From assembly GCA_028095005.1 (NCBI GenBank), contig CM051461.1, positions 42,953,968-43,017,967 of the forward strand: 64,000 nt of DNA, written 5' to 3'. This DNA comes from Rhynchospora pubera. Taxonomy: Eukaryota > Streptophyta > Magnoliopsida > Poales > Cyperaceae. Below are positions 55,481 through 64,000 of the stretch, one piece after another (the stretch's first letter is position 1; each line of letters begins with the position of its first letter). Made by a program: the position numbers and the translations under genes. The notes below the pieces were generated by a model, which was not told where the DNA came from, did not search any database, and worked only from the letters and a program-made list of their open reading frames with translations.

Positions 55481-58381
55481 ATGACAGAAAATCAGAAAAG
55501 AAAATCCAGTCCGAAAAAAAACATCTCATGGTCTAAAATTATGGCCATGACAGTCAGCAACAACTCTGAGCCAACATCAAATCCTCCGGCGTGTCAAAAG
55601 ACATATCAAATCGAGAGAGAACCGAAAGAGTATTATCTCGATGAAAGCTTAAAAGGAGGAATTGCTAAAATACCTTCAACAGAAATCCCAAACCCTAGAC
55701 TCTTCTCTCAGCCAAACGAAGAACAACGAGCGACTGTAAGAAGATCTGATTCGAACCCGAAATCGGAGTCTCAAGCCAGCTCAGTTGAGGATCGAAGGAC
55801 TGGGAGGAAAGAAGAAAAGGGAGAGAGATGCTGGATTCTCAACCCACACCTTAGTCGTTGGGGAGCCAATCGAAAACCATCCAAGGCAGCAATGCAAAAC
55901 TCTTATTCAGGAACCCTAGATGCAAGAAAGGGGGAGCAAAATGCTGCCATGGCGAGCGATTTAGGCGAAGAGGCGAGAAGGGATGGGGCGAAAGATGCGA
56001 GTCGAGTGAAGAGATTAGACCGTATCGAAGCAATCCTGTACTCTTTGATGGACCAAGCATTGGGCTATGGATCGGCCCAAGGTTCATCTAAACCTTTTAT
56101 TTCTAATTTTTTGAACAAGCCCAAAGGTTTGCACCAAATTAAGAGTTCTGTCGAGTTAATTGGTGAAAATCAGAATATGGGTAAAGTCTATATACCTAAC
56201 TGTACAATTGATGATTCTAATTCGGTTAGATCAATACCGACTCCTAATGACATAAATGCAATTAATTTGCCTAAACTTAGGTTAAAAAAACCAATTGAGA
56301 ACAAATGTCTAACCATGGGTTTATCTACCAAAAATGCACCTAAAAATTGTACCAAATGGATACTTGATTCCGGTGCTACTGATCACATGACGGGAAACCT
56401 AAATTTATTAAAAAATTACCGTTCAATTACTGGTGACCAATATTTTACCGTAGCAAATAATGAAAAAATAAAAATTAAAGGTTGGGGTATGATTAGTATC
56501 TTGTCAAAGAATTTTTTACAAGATGTTTTTTATGTTGAAAATGCTTCGGTCAATTTGTTGTCGATTTCTAAACTTTCAAGAGATTTAAATTGCGAAATAA
56601 TTTTTAAAGAAAATAGTGTTGTTTTTAAAGATTTACTTTCAAAAGAAAAAATTGGCGAAGGATTTTTTGAAAATGGTCTTTATTTTTTACATAGCAACAA
56701 ATTTATTTTCAAAACTAGTAAAGATAAAGATTTGAGTAAACTTTGGCACAAGCGTGTTGGGCATCCTTCCGATAGAGTTTTAAATAAAATTTTCAATTTT
56801 TCAAACTTAGATTGTAGCAAGTGTGAAATTTGCAAACTTGCTAAACACACTAGACCTCCTTTTTCCAATTCTATTTCTAAAAGCAATGATTTTTTTGAAC
56901 TTATTCATTCTGATGTTTGGGGTCCGGCCCCTACAACTTCTTATAATGATTTTAGATATTTTGTTATTTTTATTGATGATTTTTCAAAAACCACATGGTT
57001 GTATTTGATGAAAAATAAAAGTGAGGTTTTTTCGCATTTTCAAACCTTTGTGAATTTTATTGAAAATCAATATGAGAAAAAAATTAAGATTTTGAGAACG
57101 GACAACGGTACCGAATATGTTAACCAAGTTTTTTCTAATTTTCTTAAACAAAAAGGTATTTTGCACCAAACTACTTGTATTTACACTCCTCAACAAAACG
57201 GTGTTTCCGAAAGGAAAAATCGTCACCTTTTAGAAGTTACTAGGTCACTTTTATTTCAAAATAATGTTCCAAAAATTTTTTGGTCGGATGCCGTTTTAAC
57301 CGCAACCTATTTAATAAATAGGTTACCAAGTGCCATCTTAGATTTTAAAAGTCCTTTGGAAGTTCTTTATGGTAGAAAATTAGATATTAGTCATTTAAGA
57401 GTTTTTGGATGCAAATGTTTTGTGCACAATAGAAAAATTGACAAACTTGATTTTACTTCAATCAAAACTATTTTTGTTGGGTATTCTTCCGAAAAAAAGG
57501 GGTATAAGTGTTATGACCCTAAAAATAAAAAACTTTACATTTCTAGAGATGTTAGTTTTTTCGAAAATGAACCTTTTTATGAAAATTGCATTGAAAATAA
57601 TATTGAAAAAATTATTTCAAATGACCTTATATATCCCTATGTTACTAACATTGAAACACAAGAGTTTCAAAGAGAATCAAGAAATTTTGTAGGTGTAGAA
57701 TCACAAGAAGAAAACATACAAAATGAAGAAAGACAAAATGAAGAAGAATTTGAAGAAATCGAACAAGAAGGACATATTGAAGCCGATGAAGAAAATCAAG
57801 AATATGAGATGCCTTTGAGAAGATCAAGTCGACAACCTCAACCTTCCACGAGATTAAAAGATTTTGTCACGTATTCGGTACAATATCCAATCCAAGACTA
57901 TATTTCTTACGATAATGTTTCTAATGAGCATTATGCTTTTATAAATGCTTTGACCAAAACTAATGAACCAACCAATTATGAGGTAGCCAAAAAAGACCCG
58001 AAATGGTGTAAGGCAATGGAAGAGGAACTTCATGCCTTAGAAAAAAATCAAACTTGGGAATTGTGTGAACTACCAAAAAAGAAAAAACCGGTTGGTTGCA
58101 AATGGATATACAAAATTAAATATCATAGTGATGGTACCATAGAACGGTACAAGGCTCGATTAGTTGCTAAAGGGTTTACCCAAACTTATGGTATTGATTA
58201 TCATGAAACTTTTGCACCGGTGGCCAAAATGAATACCGTTAGGATACTTTTTTCCATAGCGGTAAATAATAATTGGACATTGCATCAAATGGATGTTAAA
58301 AATGCATTTCTTCAAGGAAATCTTGAAGAAGAGGTTTATATGTCTTTACCACCCGGTCATAAAAAAAAAAGGTATTACTAA
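55481..58381 (+). CDS. Copia polyprotein N-terminal part, gag not recognisable, frameshifted
   Basis: A 966-aa frame. Residues 1 to about 290 contain neither a recognisable Copia gag domain nor a CCHC zinc knuckle; they are Lys/Glu/Ser-rich. The pol part is ordinary: protease WILDSGATDHMTG from 293, a GAG-pre-integrase segment (LWHKRVGHPS), an integrase core with HSDVWGP, TDNGTEY and TPQQNGVSERKN, and the start of RT with MDVKNAFLQG. The frame is cut at TAA 58379-58381, right after a run of ten A. The remaining RT and RNase H are read in the next frame (58293-59531). Without gag and with a frameshift, this copy is probably not autonomous. Confidence 0.92.
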   Translation: MTENQKRKSSPKKNISWSKIMAMTVSNNSEPTSNPPACQKTYQIEREPKEYYLDESLKGGIAKIPSTEIPNPRLFSQPNEEQRATVRRSDSNPKSESQASSVEDRRTGRKEEKGERCWILNPHLSRWGANRKPSKAAMQNSYSGTLDARKGEQNAAMASDLGEEARRDGAKDASRVKRLDRIEAILYSLMDQALGYGSAQGSSKPFISNFLNKPKGLHQIKSSVELIGENQNMGKVYIPNCTIDDSNSVRSIPTPNDINAINLPKLRLKKPIENKCLTMGLSTKNAPKNCTKWILDSGATDHMTGNLNLLKNYRSITGDQYFTVANNEKIKIKGWGMISILSKNFLQDVFYVENASVNLLSISKLSRDLNCEIIFKENSVVFKDLLSKEKIGEGFFENGLYFLHSNKFIFKTSKDKDLSKLWHKRVGHPSDRVLNKIFNFSNLDCSKCEICKLAKHTRPPFSNSISKSNDFFELIHSDVWGPAPTTSYNDFRYFVIFIDDFSKTTWLYLMKNKSEVFSHFQTFVNFIENQYEKKIKILRTDNGTEYVNQVFSNFLKQKGILHQTTCIYTPQQNGVSERKNRHLLEVTRSLLFQNNVPKIFWSDAVLTATYLINRLPSAILDFKSPLEVLYGRKLDISHLRVFGCKCFVHNRKIDKLDFTSIKTIFVGYSSEKKGYKCYDPKNKKLYISRDVSFFENEPFYENCIENNIEKIISNDLIYPYVTNIETQEFQRESRNFVGVESQEENIQNEERQNEEEFEEIEQEGHIEADEENQEYEMPLRRSSRQPQPSTRLKDFVTYSVQYPIQDYISYDNVSNEHYAFINALTKTNEPTNYEVAKKDPKWCKAMEEELHALEKNQTWELCELPKKKKPVGCKWIYKIKYHSDGTIERYKARLVAKGFTQTYGIDYHETFAPVAKMNTVRILFSIAVNNNWTLHQMDVKNAFLQGNLEEEVYMSLPPGHKKKRYY

Positions 58382-59531
58382 CCTTGTTTGTAGACTAAAA
58401 AAAGCAATTTATGGATTAAAACAATCTCCAAGAGCATGGTATGGCAAACTCTCTCAATTTTTATTATCTTGTAATTTTAAAATTAGTGGAGCCGATACTT
58501 CATTATTTGTTAGACACAATACCAATGGTACCACCGCGGTTTTAGTTTATGTCGATGACATAATAATAACCGGTAATGATCTAGTGGAAATTGAAAAAGT
58601 TAAGATGAGCCTAAAACAAAAATTTGACATTAAAGATTTAGGCAAATTGAAATATTTTCTTGGGATAGAAATAGCTCACTCATCAAAAGGGCTATTTATT
58701 TCTCAAAGAAAATATATTCTTGATTTGCTTAAAGAGACCGGTAAATTAGGGTGTAAGCCGGCCAAAACACCAATAGATGTAAATGAAAAACTTGATAATG
58801 AAAAAGGTGAACCACTAACGGATATAAGCCAATTCCAAAGACGTGTAGGTAAATTAATTTACCTAACCGTTACAAGACCGGACTTATCTTTTGCCGTAAG
58901 CCAAATTAGTAAATTCATGCATGCACCAAGAACACCTCATTTAGATGCCATTAATAGAATATTAAGGTATCTAAAAGGTTTTCCCGGAAAGGGAATTTGG
59001 ATGAGAAAAAATGGTACTAATGCTATATGTGGCTATCCTGATGCAGACTGGGCCGGAAGTTTCGATAGGAGATCGACGACCGGTTTTTGCACGTTTGTAG
59101 GCGGAAACATAGTCACATGGAAAAGTAAGAAACAAAATGTCGTGGCACGATCTAGCGCGGAGGCGGAATATCGAGCCATGGCATCCACCGCAAGCGAATT
59201 GACGTGGATCAAACAATTACTAGCCGACTTGAATTTCAAACATAAAGAACCAATGAAGATGTTTTGTGATAATCAAGCGGCACGACACATTGCGGCAAAT
59301 CCCGTCTTTCATGAGCGGACAAAACACATAGAGGTGGATTGTCACTTCATTAGAGAAAAAATCCAAGCCAAAGAGATCGAGACTCCATATGTCAAAAGCA
59401 AGGATCAATTGGCGGATATTTTTACGAAAGGATTAAGCATTAAGACCTTTGAAGATATATCATGCAAGCTAGGATTGTATGATATCTACAAACCTAGCTT
59501 GAGGGGGAGTGTTGAAAATAATAATAATTAG
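58293..59531 (+). CDS. Copia polyprotein C-terminal part: RT palm and RNase H
   Basis: This frame continues the polyprotein from about 58364. It contains LKKAIYGLKQSPRAWYG, the catalytic YVDD (near 58549), FLGIEIAHSSKG, then RNase H with DADWAGS, SSAEAEYRAM and CDNQAA. It ends at a TAG 22 bp inside the 3' LTR. The reading before 58364 is out of frame with the element's protein and is not genuine. The A10 run at 58361-58370 is the likely site of the one-base difference. Confidence 0.9.
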   Translation: MLKMHFFKEILKKRFICLYHPVIKKKGITNLVCRLKKAIYGLKQSPRAWYGKLSQFLLSCNFKISGADTSLFVRHNTNGTTAVLVYVDDIIITGNDLVEIEKVKMSLKQKFDIKDLGKLKYFLGIEIAHSSKGLFISQRKYILDLLKETGKLGCKPAKTPIDVNEKLDNEKGEPLTDISQFQRRVGKLIYLTVTRPDLSFAVSQISKFMHAPRTPHLDAINRILRYLKGFPGKGIWMRKNGTNAICGYPDADWAGSFDRRSTTGFCTFVGGNIVTWKSKKQNVVARSSAEAEYRAMASTASELTWIKQLLADLNFKHKEPMKMFCDNQAARHIAANPVFHERTKHIEVDCHFIREKIQAKEIETPYVKSKDQLADIFTKGLSIKTFEDISCKLGLYDIYKPSLRGSVENNNN

Positions 59532-59765
59532 TGATTGGTTTAGTCTTAGATTAATTTCTCATCATTGATATTTTGTAAAATAGCCCTCCAACCTTTTTAA
59601 TTTAAAAGGGTTGCTATTTCTAGAAATTAACGTTAGAATCTAACGGTCAAATTTATAGCCGTTAGAATTTGGCCTTATATAAAGGCTTGTATATCTCTGT
59701 AAAATAAGAAGACCGTGTGAAAAAATCAGTTAATAAAAATTATTATTCTTTTCCAAAATTCATCA
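59510..59765 (+). repeat. 3' LTR of the second Copia element
   Basis: 256 bp, one visible substitution against the 5' LTR; preceded by the polypurine tract TTGAGGGGGAG. Confidence 0.95.
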
Positions 59766-59770
59766 GTATC

Positions 59771-60977
59771 TATAGTAAAAATCAGGTGTTATAAATGTAA
59801 TCCTAGGATTTATCATCTTGTACTATTCCAACTATAACAATCTAATTACTTATTATAATAATATGATCTCTTATTATAACAATCTGATTTTTTATTATAA
59901 TAATCTGATCTTTTATTATACAATATGATTCTTTTTTATAACAATCTCATCTCTTATCATAATAATTTGATCATTTATTGTTTGTGCTTATAAGATGAGA
60001 GACGAATGAAGGAGTTAGGAGAGACGGAAGTTGGAGGAGGGAGAAGAGACGGAGGTCGGAGGAGGAGAGGCGGAGGTCGGAGATCAGACGAGGAGAGGCG
60101 AAAGTCAAAGGAGGAGAGGAAGAGGAGAAGAGACGGAGGTCAGAAGAGGAGAAGAGACGGAGGAGAAGAGGCGGAGGTCGGAAGTTAGAGGTGGAGATCG
60201 AAAGGAGAGAGAGGGAGCGGGAGAGAAAATTATATCTAAGGGTGTGTTTGGATTGTTGGAAGAAAGAAGAAGGAAGAAGAAGAAAAAAAATTATAAACAA
60301 TCCAAACTCTTCACAAAGTTACACACTTCCCAATACTTCTTCCCACTTCTTTCTTTCTTATCTTCTTCCCACACCTATCCAAACGCACCCTAAGGAGGGA
60401 GACACTGAAAATGGTATAGGTATCATAGTATATCAAAAATTGTCTCAAGTAATTCCCCTCAAAAATTAATTTCCGATTTCTTATCCTTCGCTAGTACCGA
60501 TTACTAAGCAACCAAGTATTTATAACTGTATCAGCAGGACGACAAGTCGACAACTGTGAACGACGTGGATCGCAATCGGTTTCTGTTGCGCAAAGACCTA
60601 CAGTAAAGACTATGAATCATTGATTGGCTCATAGGCCCATAATAATTGAATGTTTTGTCCATAAAAAATTGTTATGTGATTAAAACCGCAAAATAGAGGG
60701 GCCGATTCGGACATCTTGTTAAATGAGTAACTATGGCATTCAATGTGAAATTTGGAGCTGTCTGGAGATTTCCATTTTTTGTTTTTTTAATTAATTTATT
60801 TTATTTTTATTTTTATTTTTTTGAAGAAAATGTGGATCATAGCCACTTTCATTGTGGCATTAGTATGAGTGAGGAAATGCATCAGTATCAACTAAGTACC
60901 GCAAACAGATTTGCTAAGTGATACAATAAACTTTGTAGTTTGTAATTTGGCAAAAACAGAGCAATATAACTAATCAG
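59771..60977. other. Intergenic downstream of the Copia element
   Basis: The first bases continue the copy E 3' flank, and the region from about 60463 aligns with 49738 onward in the copy D flank (AATTAATTTCCGATTTCTTAT). Between lie an AT-rich TCTTATTATAAC-type repeat (about 59830-59970), a GGAGGAGA purine-rich tract (60000-60230) and a MITE. No gene is present; ORFs in the purine tract are low complexity. Confidence 0.55.
60240..60390. mobile_element. Tourist-like MITE
   Basis: A 151-bp element with inverted ends GGGTGTGTTTGGATTG and GGGTGCGTTTGGATAG, flanked by TAA (60237-60239 and 60391-60393). Confidence 0.88.
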
Positions 60978-61390
60978 GAGGGTTCTGGTGTCACAAGTTT
61001 AGGATGCCAACAAATGTCACAACTTTAATTTTTCGTCATTTTTAAAAAAATTTAAAATGTAAATGTCTAAACTAAACCGTTGATCTTCTTCGTTTTAATG
61101 AGCGATGCATTTCCATATATGCTTTATAAAATTTTGAGTTAATATGACACTCGATCTAGAGGTCAAACCATGAATGTATTATAATTAATATGTTATAGTT
61201 AACCAGATTGATCGAGTATCAAATCAACTTCAAATTTTACAAAAAATATATAAAAATGCATCACTCGTTCAAACGAAAAAGATCAACGATTTAGTTTAGA
61301 CATTTACTTTTTAAAATTTCTAAAAAAAATGATGAAAAATTAAAATTGTGATATTTGATGGCACCCTAAATTTGTGACACCGAAACCCTC
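60978..61390. mobile_element. Fold-back MITE, family 1
   Basis: The 413-bp palindrome has ends GAGGGTTCTGGTGTCACAA and, inverted, GAGGGTTTCGGTGTCACAA. The inner arms carry the family 1 core (AAACCGTTGATCTTCTTCG and GAGTATCAAATCAACTTC). The target duplication is not resolved. Confidence 0.82.
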
Positions 61391-61635
61391 TTCATAGTTA
61401 TATCCTCCTCTTAAAGAAGCATCAGTTTGATGTCGTTCTATCATTATGATCGGTTTGGTCCTTTTGCTGAAGCACTGTTGAGTATTGACCCACTTCACTT
61501 AATTACTCAACAGTCTCATTGAATGTATAATGCTTTCATGATAGATAACAGATATTTTCATTCCTTTTTTCACAAAACAAATTTAAGAATATACCTTCTT
61601 AAATCACCTTTGGATAGTCAGCAAATTATATTTAT

Positions 61636-62182
61636 AGAGAGAGAGAGAAAGCATACGGTGCATACTAATGTACGGAAGTTTCGGTGCATACTGATCCAAA
61701 CTCTTGGATCTACTTCAAAATAACCGATCAAAAAAAAATACTTAAAAATATCGAAAAACTGAGAAAACCTATGATGCATACTAATGTACGGAAGTTTCGG
61801 TGCATACTGATCCGAACTCTTGGATCTGCTTCAAAATGACCAATCCAAACCATCCAATATGATCTCCCTATTGAAATCTCCTTGCGGACCAAATTTTATA
61901 TTTTTTTCGAAATTTTTAAGTATTTTTTTCAAATTTTAGAAAATTGCAAATCTAATTTTTTCTGAACCGTTCAAAAATAGTAGTTTTTAAAAATCCGAAA
62001 AAATACTTAAAAATATCGAAAAATGTAAAATTTGGTCAGCAAGGATATTTCAATAAGGTGATCATATTGGACGGTTTGAATCGGTCATTTTGAAGCAGAT
62101 CCAAGAGTTCGGATCAGTATTCCGTACATTAATATGCACCGAAGCTTCCGTACATTAATATGCACCATAGGTTTTCTCTCTC
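61636..62182. mobile_element. Fold-back MITE, family 2, with duplicated left arm
   Basis: The core element (about 61762-62182) has inverted arms GAAAACCTATGATGCATACT and its counterpart ATTAATATGCACCATAGG. A second copy of the left arm (about 61636-61730, GGTGCATACTAATGTACGG) precedes it, so the left terminal sequence is present twice in tandem. Family 2 inner core present. No ORF. Confidence 0.8.
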
Positions 62183-62201
62183 TATATATATATATATATA
62201 T

Positions 62202-62559
62202 AGAGTTTTGCTATGGTGAGTTGCAACTCACCAAAGCGTCCGTGAGTCACGCTCAAAATTTCGAAATTTGATTCAAAATGACCGATCCAAACTGTCTAGT
62301 ATGATCTCCTTATTGAAATCTCAAATTTTATATTTTTTTGAAATTTTTAAGTATTTATTTCGAATTTTTTTTAAATTGTTGTTTTTGAACGGTTCAGAAC
62401 TAATTAGATTAATGATTTTCTAAAATTTTGAAAAAAATTATAAAATTTAGTCTGAATGGAGATTTTAATAGGGAGATCGTATTAAACGGTTTGAATCGGT
62501 CATTTTAAACTAAATTTCGAAATTTTGAACGCGACTCGCGGACGTTTTGCATAGCAAAA

Positions 62560-62563
<4 letters not shown>
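62202..62563. mobile_element. Fold-back MITE, family 2, in the copy F promoter
   Basis: Ends AGAGTTTTGCTAT and its exact inverse enclose about 362 bp with the family 2 core. It is bordered on both sides by TA and CT microsatellites. It ends about 90 bp before the copy F ATG, where a TATA box would lie. Confidence 0.85.
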
Positions 62564-62592
<29 letters not shown>

Positions 62593-62651
62593 ACCACTTA
62601 CATATATAACATAGAATTTGGTAAACTCAGTGAACCATTCAGCTCTCAAAT

Positions 62652-64000
62652 ATGCATTACTACTTGTACCAATTTGGATCCAACCCATGGAGTTTGTTCA
62701 TTTGCACTTTCTCCTTGCTTCTTCTATGGGGAGCCTACCGAGCACTTGAATGGAGCTGGCTTAGACCGAGGCGCCTGAACCAGGCACTTAGGAAGCAAGG
62801 GTTGTGTGGTACTGTGTACCGTCCCATTGTTGGAGATTTGAAGGAGAATGCCCGGCTTAACAAAGAAGCATACTCGAAGCCAATGCAACTCTCACATGAT
62901 ATCACTGCTCGTGTTGCTCCACTGCTGCATAACTCCTTGAAAGAATATGGTGAGGGCTATTTTATATAATCTTTCTCCTTGTTTGGATTTGGACATGGAC
63001 ATTTCTCCTATGATCAATCATGAATTGCTCAAATTGGGAGATGATAGGGGACCATTTTGTGTTCAATGCAAATCTACACAATGATTCATTTATTTAATAT
63101 ATTGCTGCTGAATTTTGATTTTATTTTTATTCAATAAAATACAGGCAAAAAATCCTTTACTTGGTTTGGGACCTACCCAAGAGTTACCATTACAGATCCA
63201 AAATTAGTGCAAGAAATTCTTTCGAACAAATTTGGACACTTTGCGAAACTAGGAATGCCCCGATTGGGTCAGCTGTTAGTAGGAGGGGTTGTCACTTATG
63301 AAGGAGAAAAATGGGCTAAGCACAGAAGAATTCTCAATCCTGGCTTTCATGTAGGGAAACTAAAGGTAATTAACAGTCAAAACTATAAAATAAAAAATCA
63401 ATTACATGTTTTTGACTTGTTCGAGCTAATACTTTTGTCATCTAAGTGTTCCACCACTAGGTAAATGTGGCCTTTCTTTCGAAGGCCGGTTGGTCAGTGG
63501 CCAACGGCAAATATATTAAAGAGAAATAAAAGCTACAAAGTTAGGTGTTAATTACAAATTGAACGAAAACCGTAAAGCTACTTAATTAGCTAGCCATCCC
63601 TTCTTACCTTCTAGAACTAAGAAACAAGGACCAGTTTCTCAGCTGCATTTCTATATCAAACAGTAATTTGTGGAGTACAGGTCTGTCATTCTCAAATACA
63701 GCCTTGCATGTTGCATCTATGTTTCCATAAAGTCCAACAAGTAGCACTCCAAACCATGTCCCACAATTCCTTCTTGTCTGCGGTCATCGTTGTCCTATAT
63801 TAAGAAGCCACAGATCGACGAGTGTTGTAGTACTTAGAATAAGCGTAAGGTTGAATTGCGACAGTTTGCCAAATAGTGGTCGAAAAGAAGCAAATTTTGA
63901 AAGAGATAGAGAGCATCTTCTTGTTGGTGAGACTGGCAGAGGACACATGAGTGGACGGAAGGCTAACCTCTAATTTGAAGGTTTGTCTGAGTAAGCAATT
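62652..64000 (+). CDS. CYP72A: CYP72A-subfamily cytochrome P450, copy F (5' part only)
   Basis: Exon 1 (62652-62949, 298 bp) and exon 2 (63145-63365, 221 bp) have family-standard lengths and GT-AG borders and no lesion. They encode the N-terminal anchor (SLFICTFSLLLLWG), the WLRPRRLNQ hinge and WAKHR of helix C. Copy F differs from its sisters in exon 2, with TITDPKLVQEIL in place of the usual TIMDPELVREIL and NPGFHVGK in place of NPAFHVEK. Exons 3-5 are not found before the window ends, and intron 2 is occupied from about 63477 by a minus-strand LINE, so the gene may continue beyond the window. The region where copies B, D and E have their TATA box holds TA repeats and a MITE. Confidence 0.85.
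63477..64000 (-). mobile_element. 3' part of a minus-strand LINE in copy F intron 2
   Basis: Reading the minus strand, about 63820-63640 gives MVWSATCWTLWKHR, then after a frameshift FENDRPVLHKLLFDIEMQL and RNWSLFLSSRR, followed by a stop. This is the style of the C-terminus of plant LINE ORF2 proteins. The 3' UTR runs down to about 63477. The copy is frameshifted, hence inactive, and its 5' side extends beyond the window. Confidence 0.75.

Larger units (their letters stand above)
55141..59765 (+). mobile_element. Full-length Copia LTR retrotransposon downstream of copy E
   Basis: A 4625-bp element with 256-bp LTRs (55141-55396 and 59510-59765) starting TGTTGAAAAT and ending TTCATCA. It has the 5-bp target duplication GTATC (55136-55140 and 59766-59770), primer-binding site TGGTATCAGAGC at 55397 and polypurine tract TTGAGGGGGAG just before the 3' LTR. 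The two LTRs differ at one base that I can see (CATCGTTG against CATCATTG), so the insertion is young. The homologous flank of copy D gives the empty site (ATAATATCTATAG). Confidence 0.96.

Noticed and set aside
60000..60230. Arg/Glu/Gly-rich ORFs
   Set aside because: Translations of a GGAGGAGA purine tract; open in several frames for compositional reasons.

Overview
This is nuclear DNA from a flowering plant. It is AT-rich and intron-containing, and it holds plant-type Copia LTR retrotransposons, an L1-type LINE, a tRNA-derived SINE and many MITEs. The species cannot be read from the sequence. The only host gene family I can recognise is a head-to-tail, plus-strand array of cytochrome P450 genes of the CYP72A subfamily. 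These are ER-anchored A-type-like monooxygenases with a five-exon structure in which exons 1-4 measure 298, 221, 245 and 391 bp and exon 5 about 430 bp.

Layout. 1-2.7 kb: non-genic DNA with a hAT-type element, two Tourist-like MITEs and a fold-back MITE. 2.7-3.5 kb: a truncated CYP72A relic carrying a MULE-like fold-back MITE with perfect target duplications. 3.5-8.0 kb: degenerate DNA with MITEs and tandem duplications. 8.1-14.2 kb: an almost full-length L1-type LINE with an intact 1180-aa ORF2 and a frameshifted ORF1. 16.2-29.2 kb: CYP72A copy A, a pseudogene split by a PIF/Harbinger element (exon 1), a hAT element (at the intron 1 acceptor) and a very young intact Copia element (exon 4). 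33.7-37.4 kb: copy B, intact (528 aa). 37.4-42.0 kb: copy C, a pseudogene fused directly to the 3' flank of B and lacking exon 1. 44.9-48.2 kb: copy D, intact (527 aa). 50.2-53.7 kb: copy E, nearly intact but with a frameshift in exon 2 and a lost intron 3 splice acceptor. 55.1-59.8 kb: a second young Copia element with no recognisable gag and a homopolymer frameshift. 62.7 kb to the window end: copy F, whose first two exons are intact and whose intron 2 holds a minus-strand LINE tail.

Interpretation. The region is a birth-and-death P450 cluster. B and D are the only complete candidates for enzyme function, and F may be a third. D and E with their flanks form a roughly 5.36-kb tandem duplication, so their paralogous alignment gives pre-insertion sites for several transposons. 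All copies have Thr or Ser in place of the usual Glu of the PERF motif. The substrates of these P450s cannot be inferred. I found no CRISPR array, RNA gene or new multi-gene system. The most noteworthy observations are the two young Copia elements, the palindromic motif shared by the LTRs and coding region of the first, several precisely dissectable insertions, and the shared P450 motif variant.
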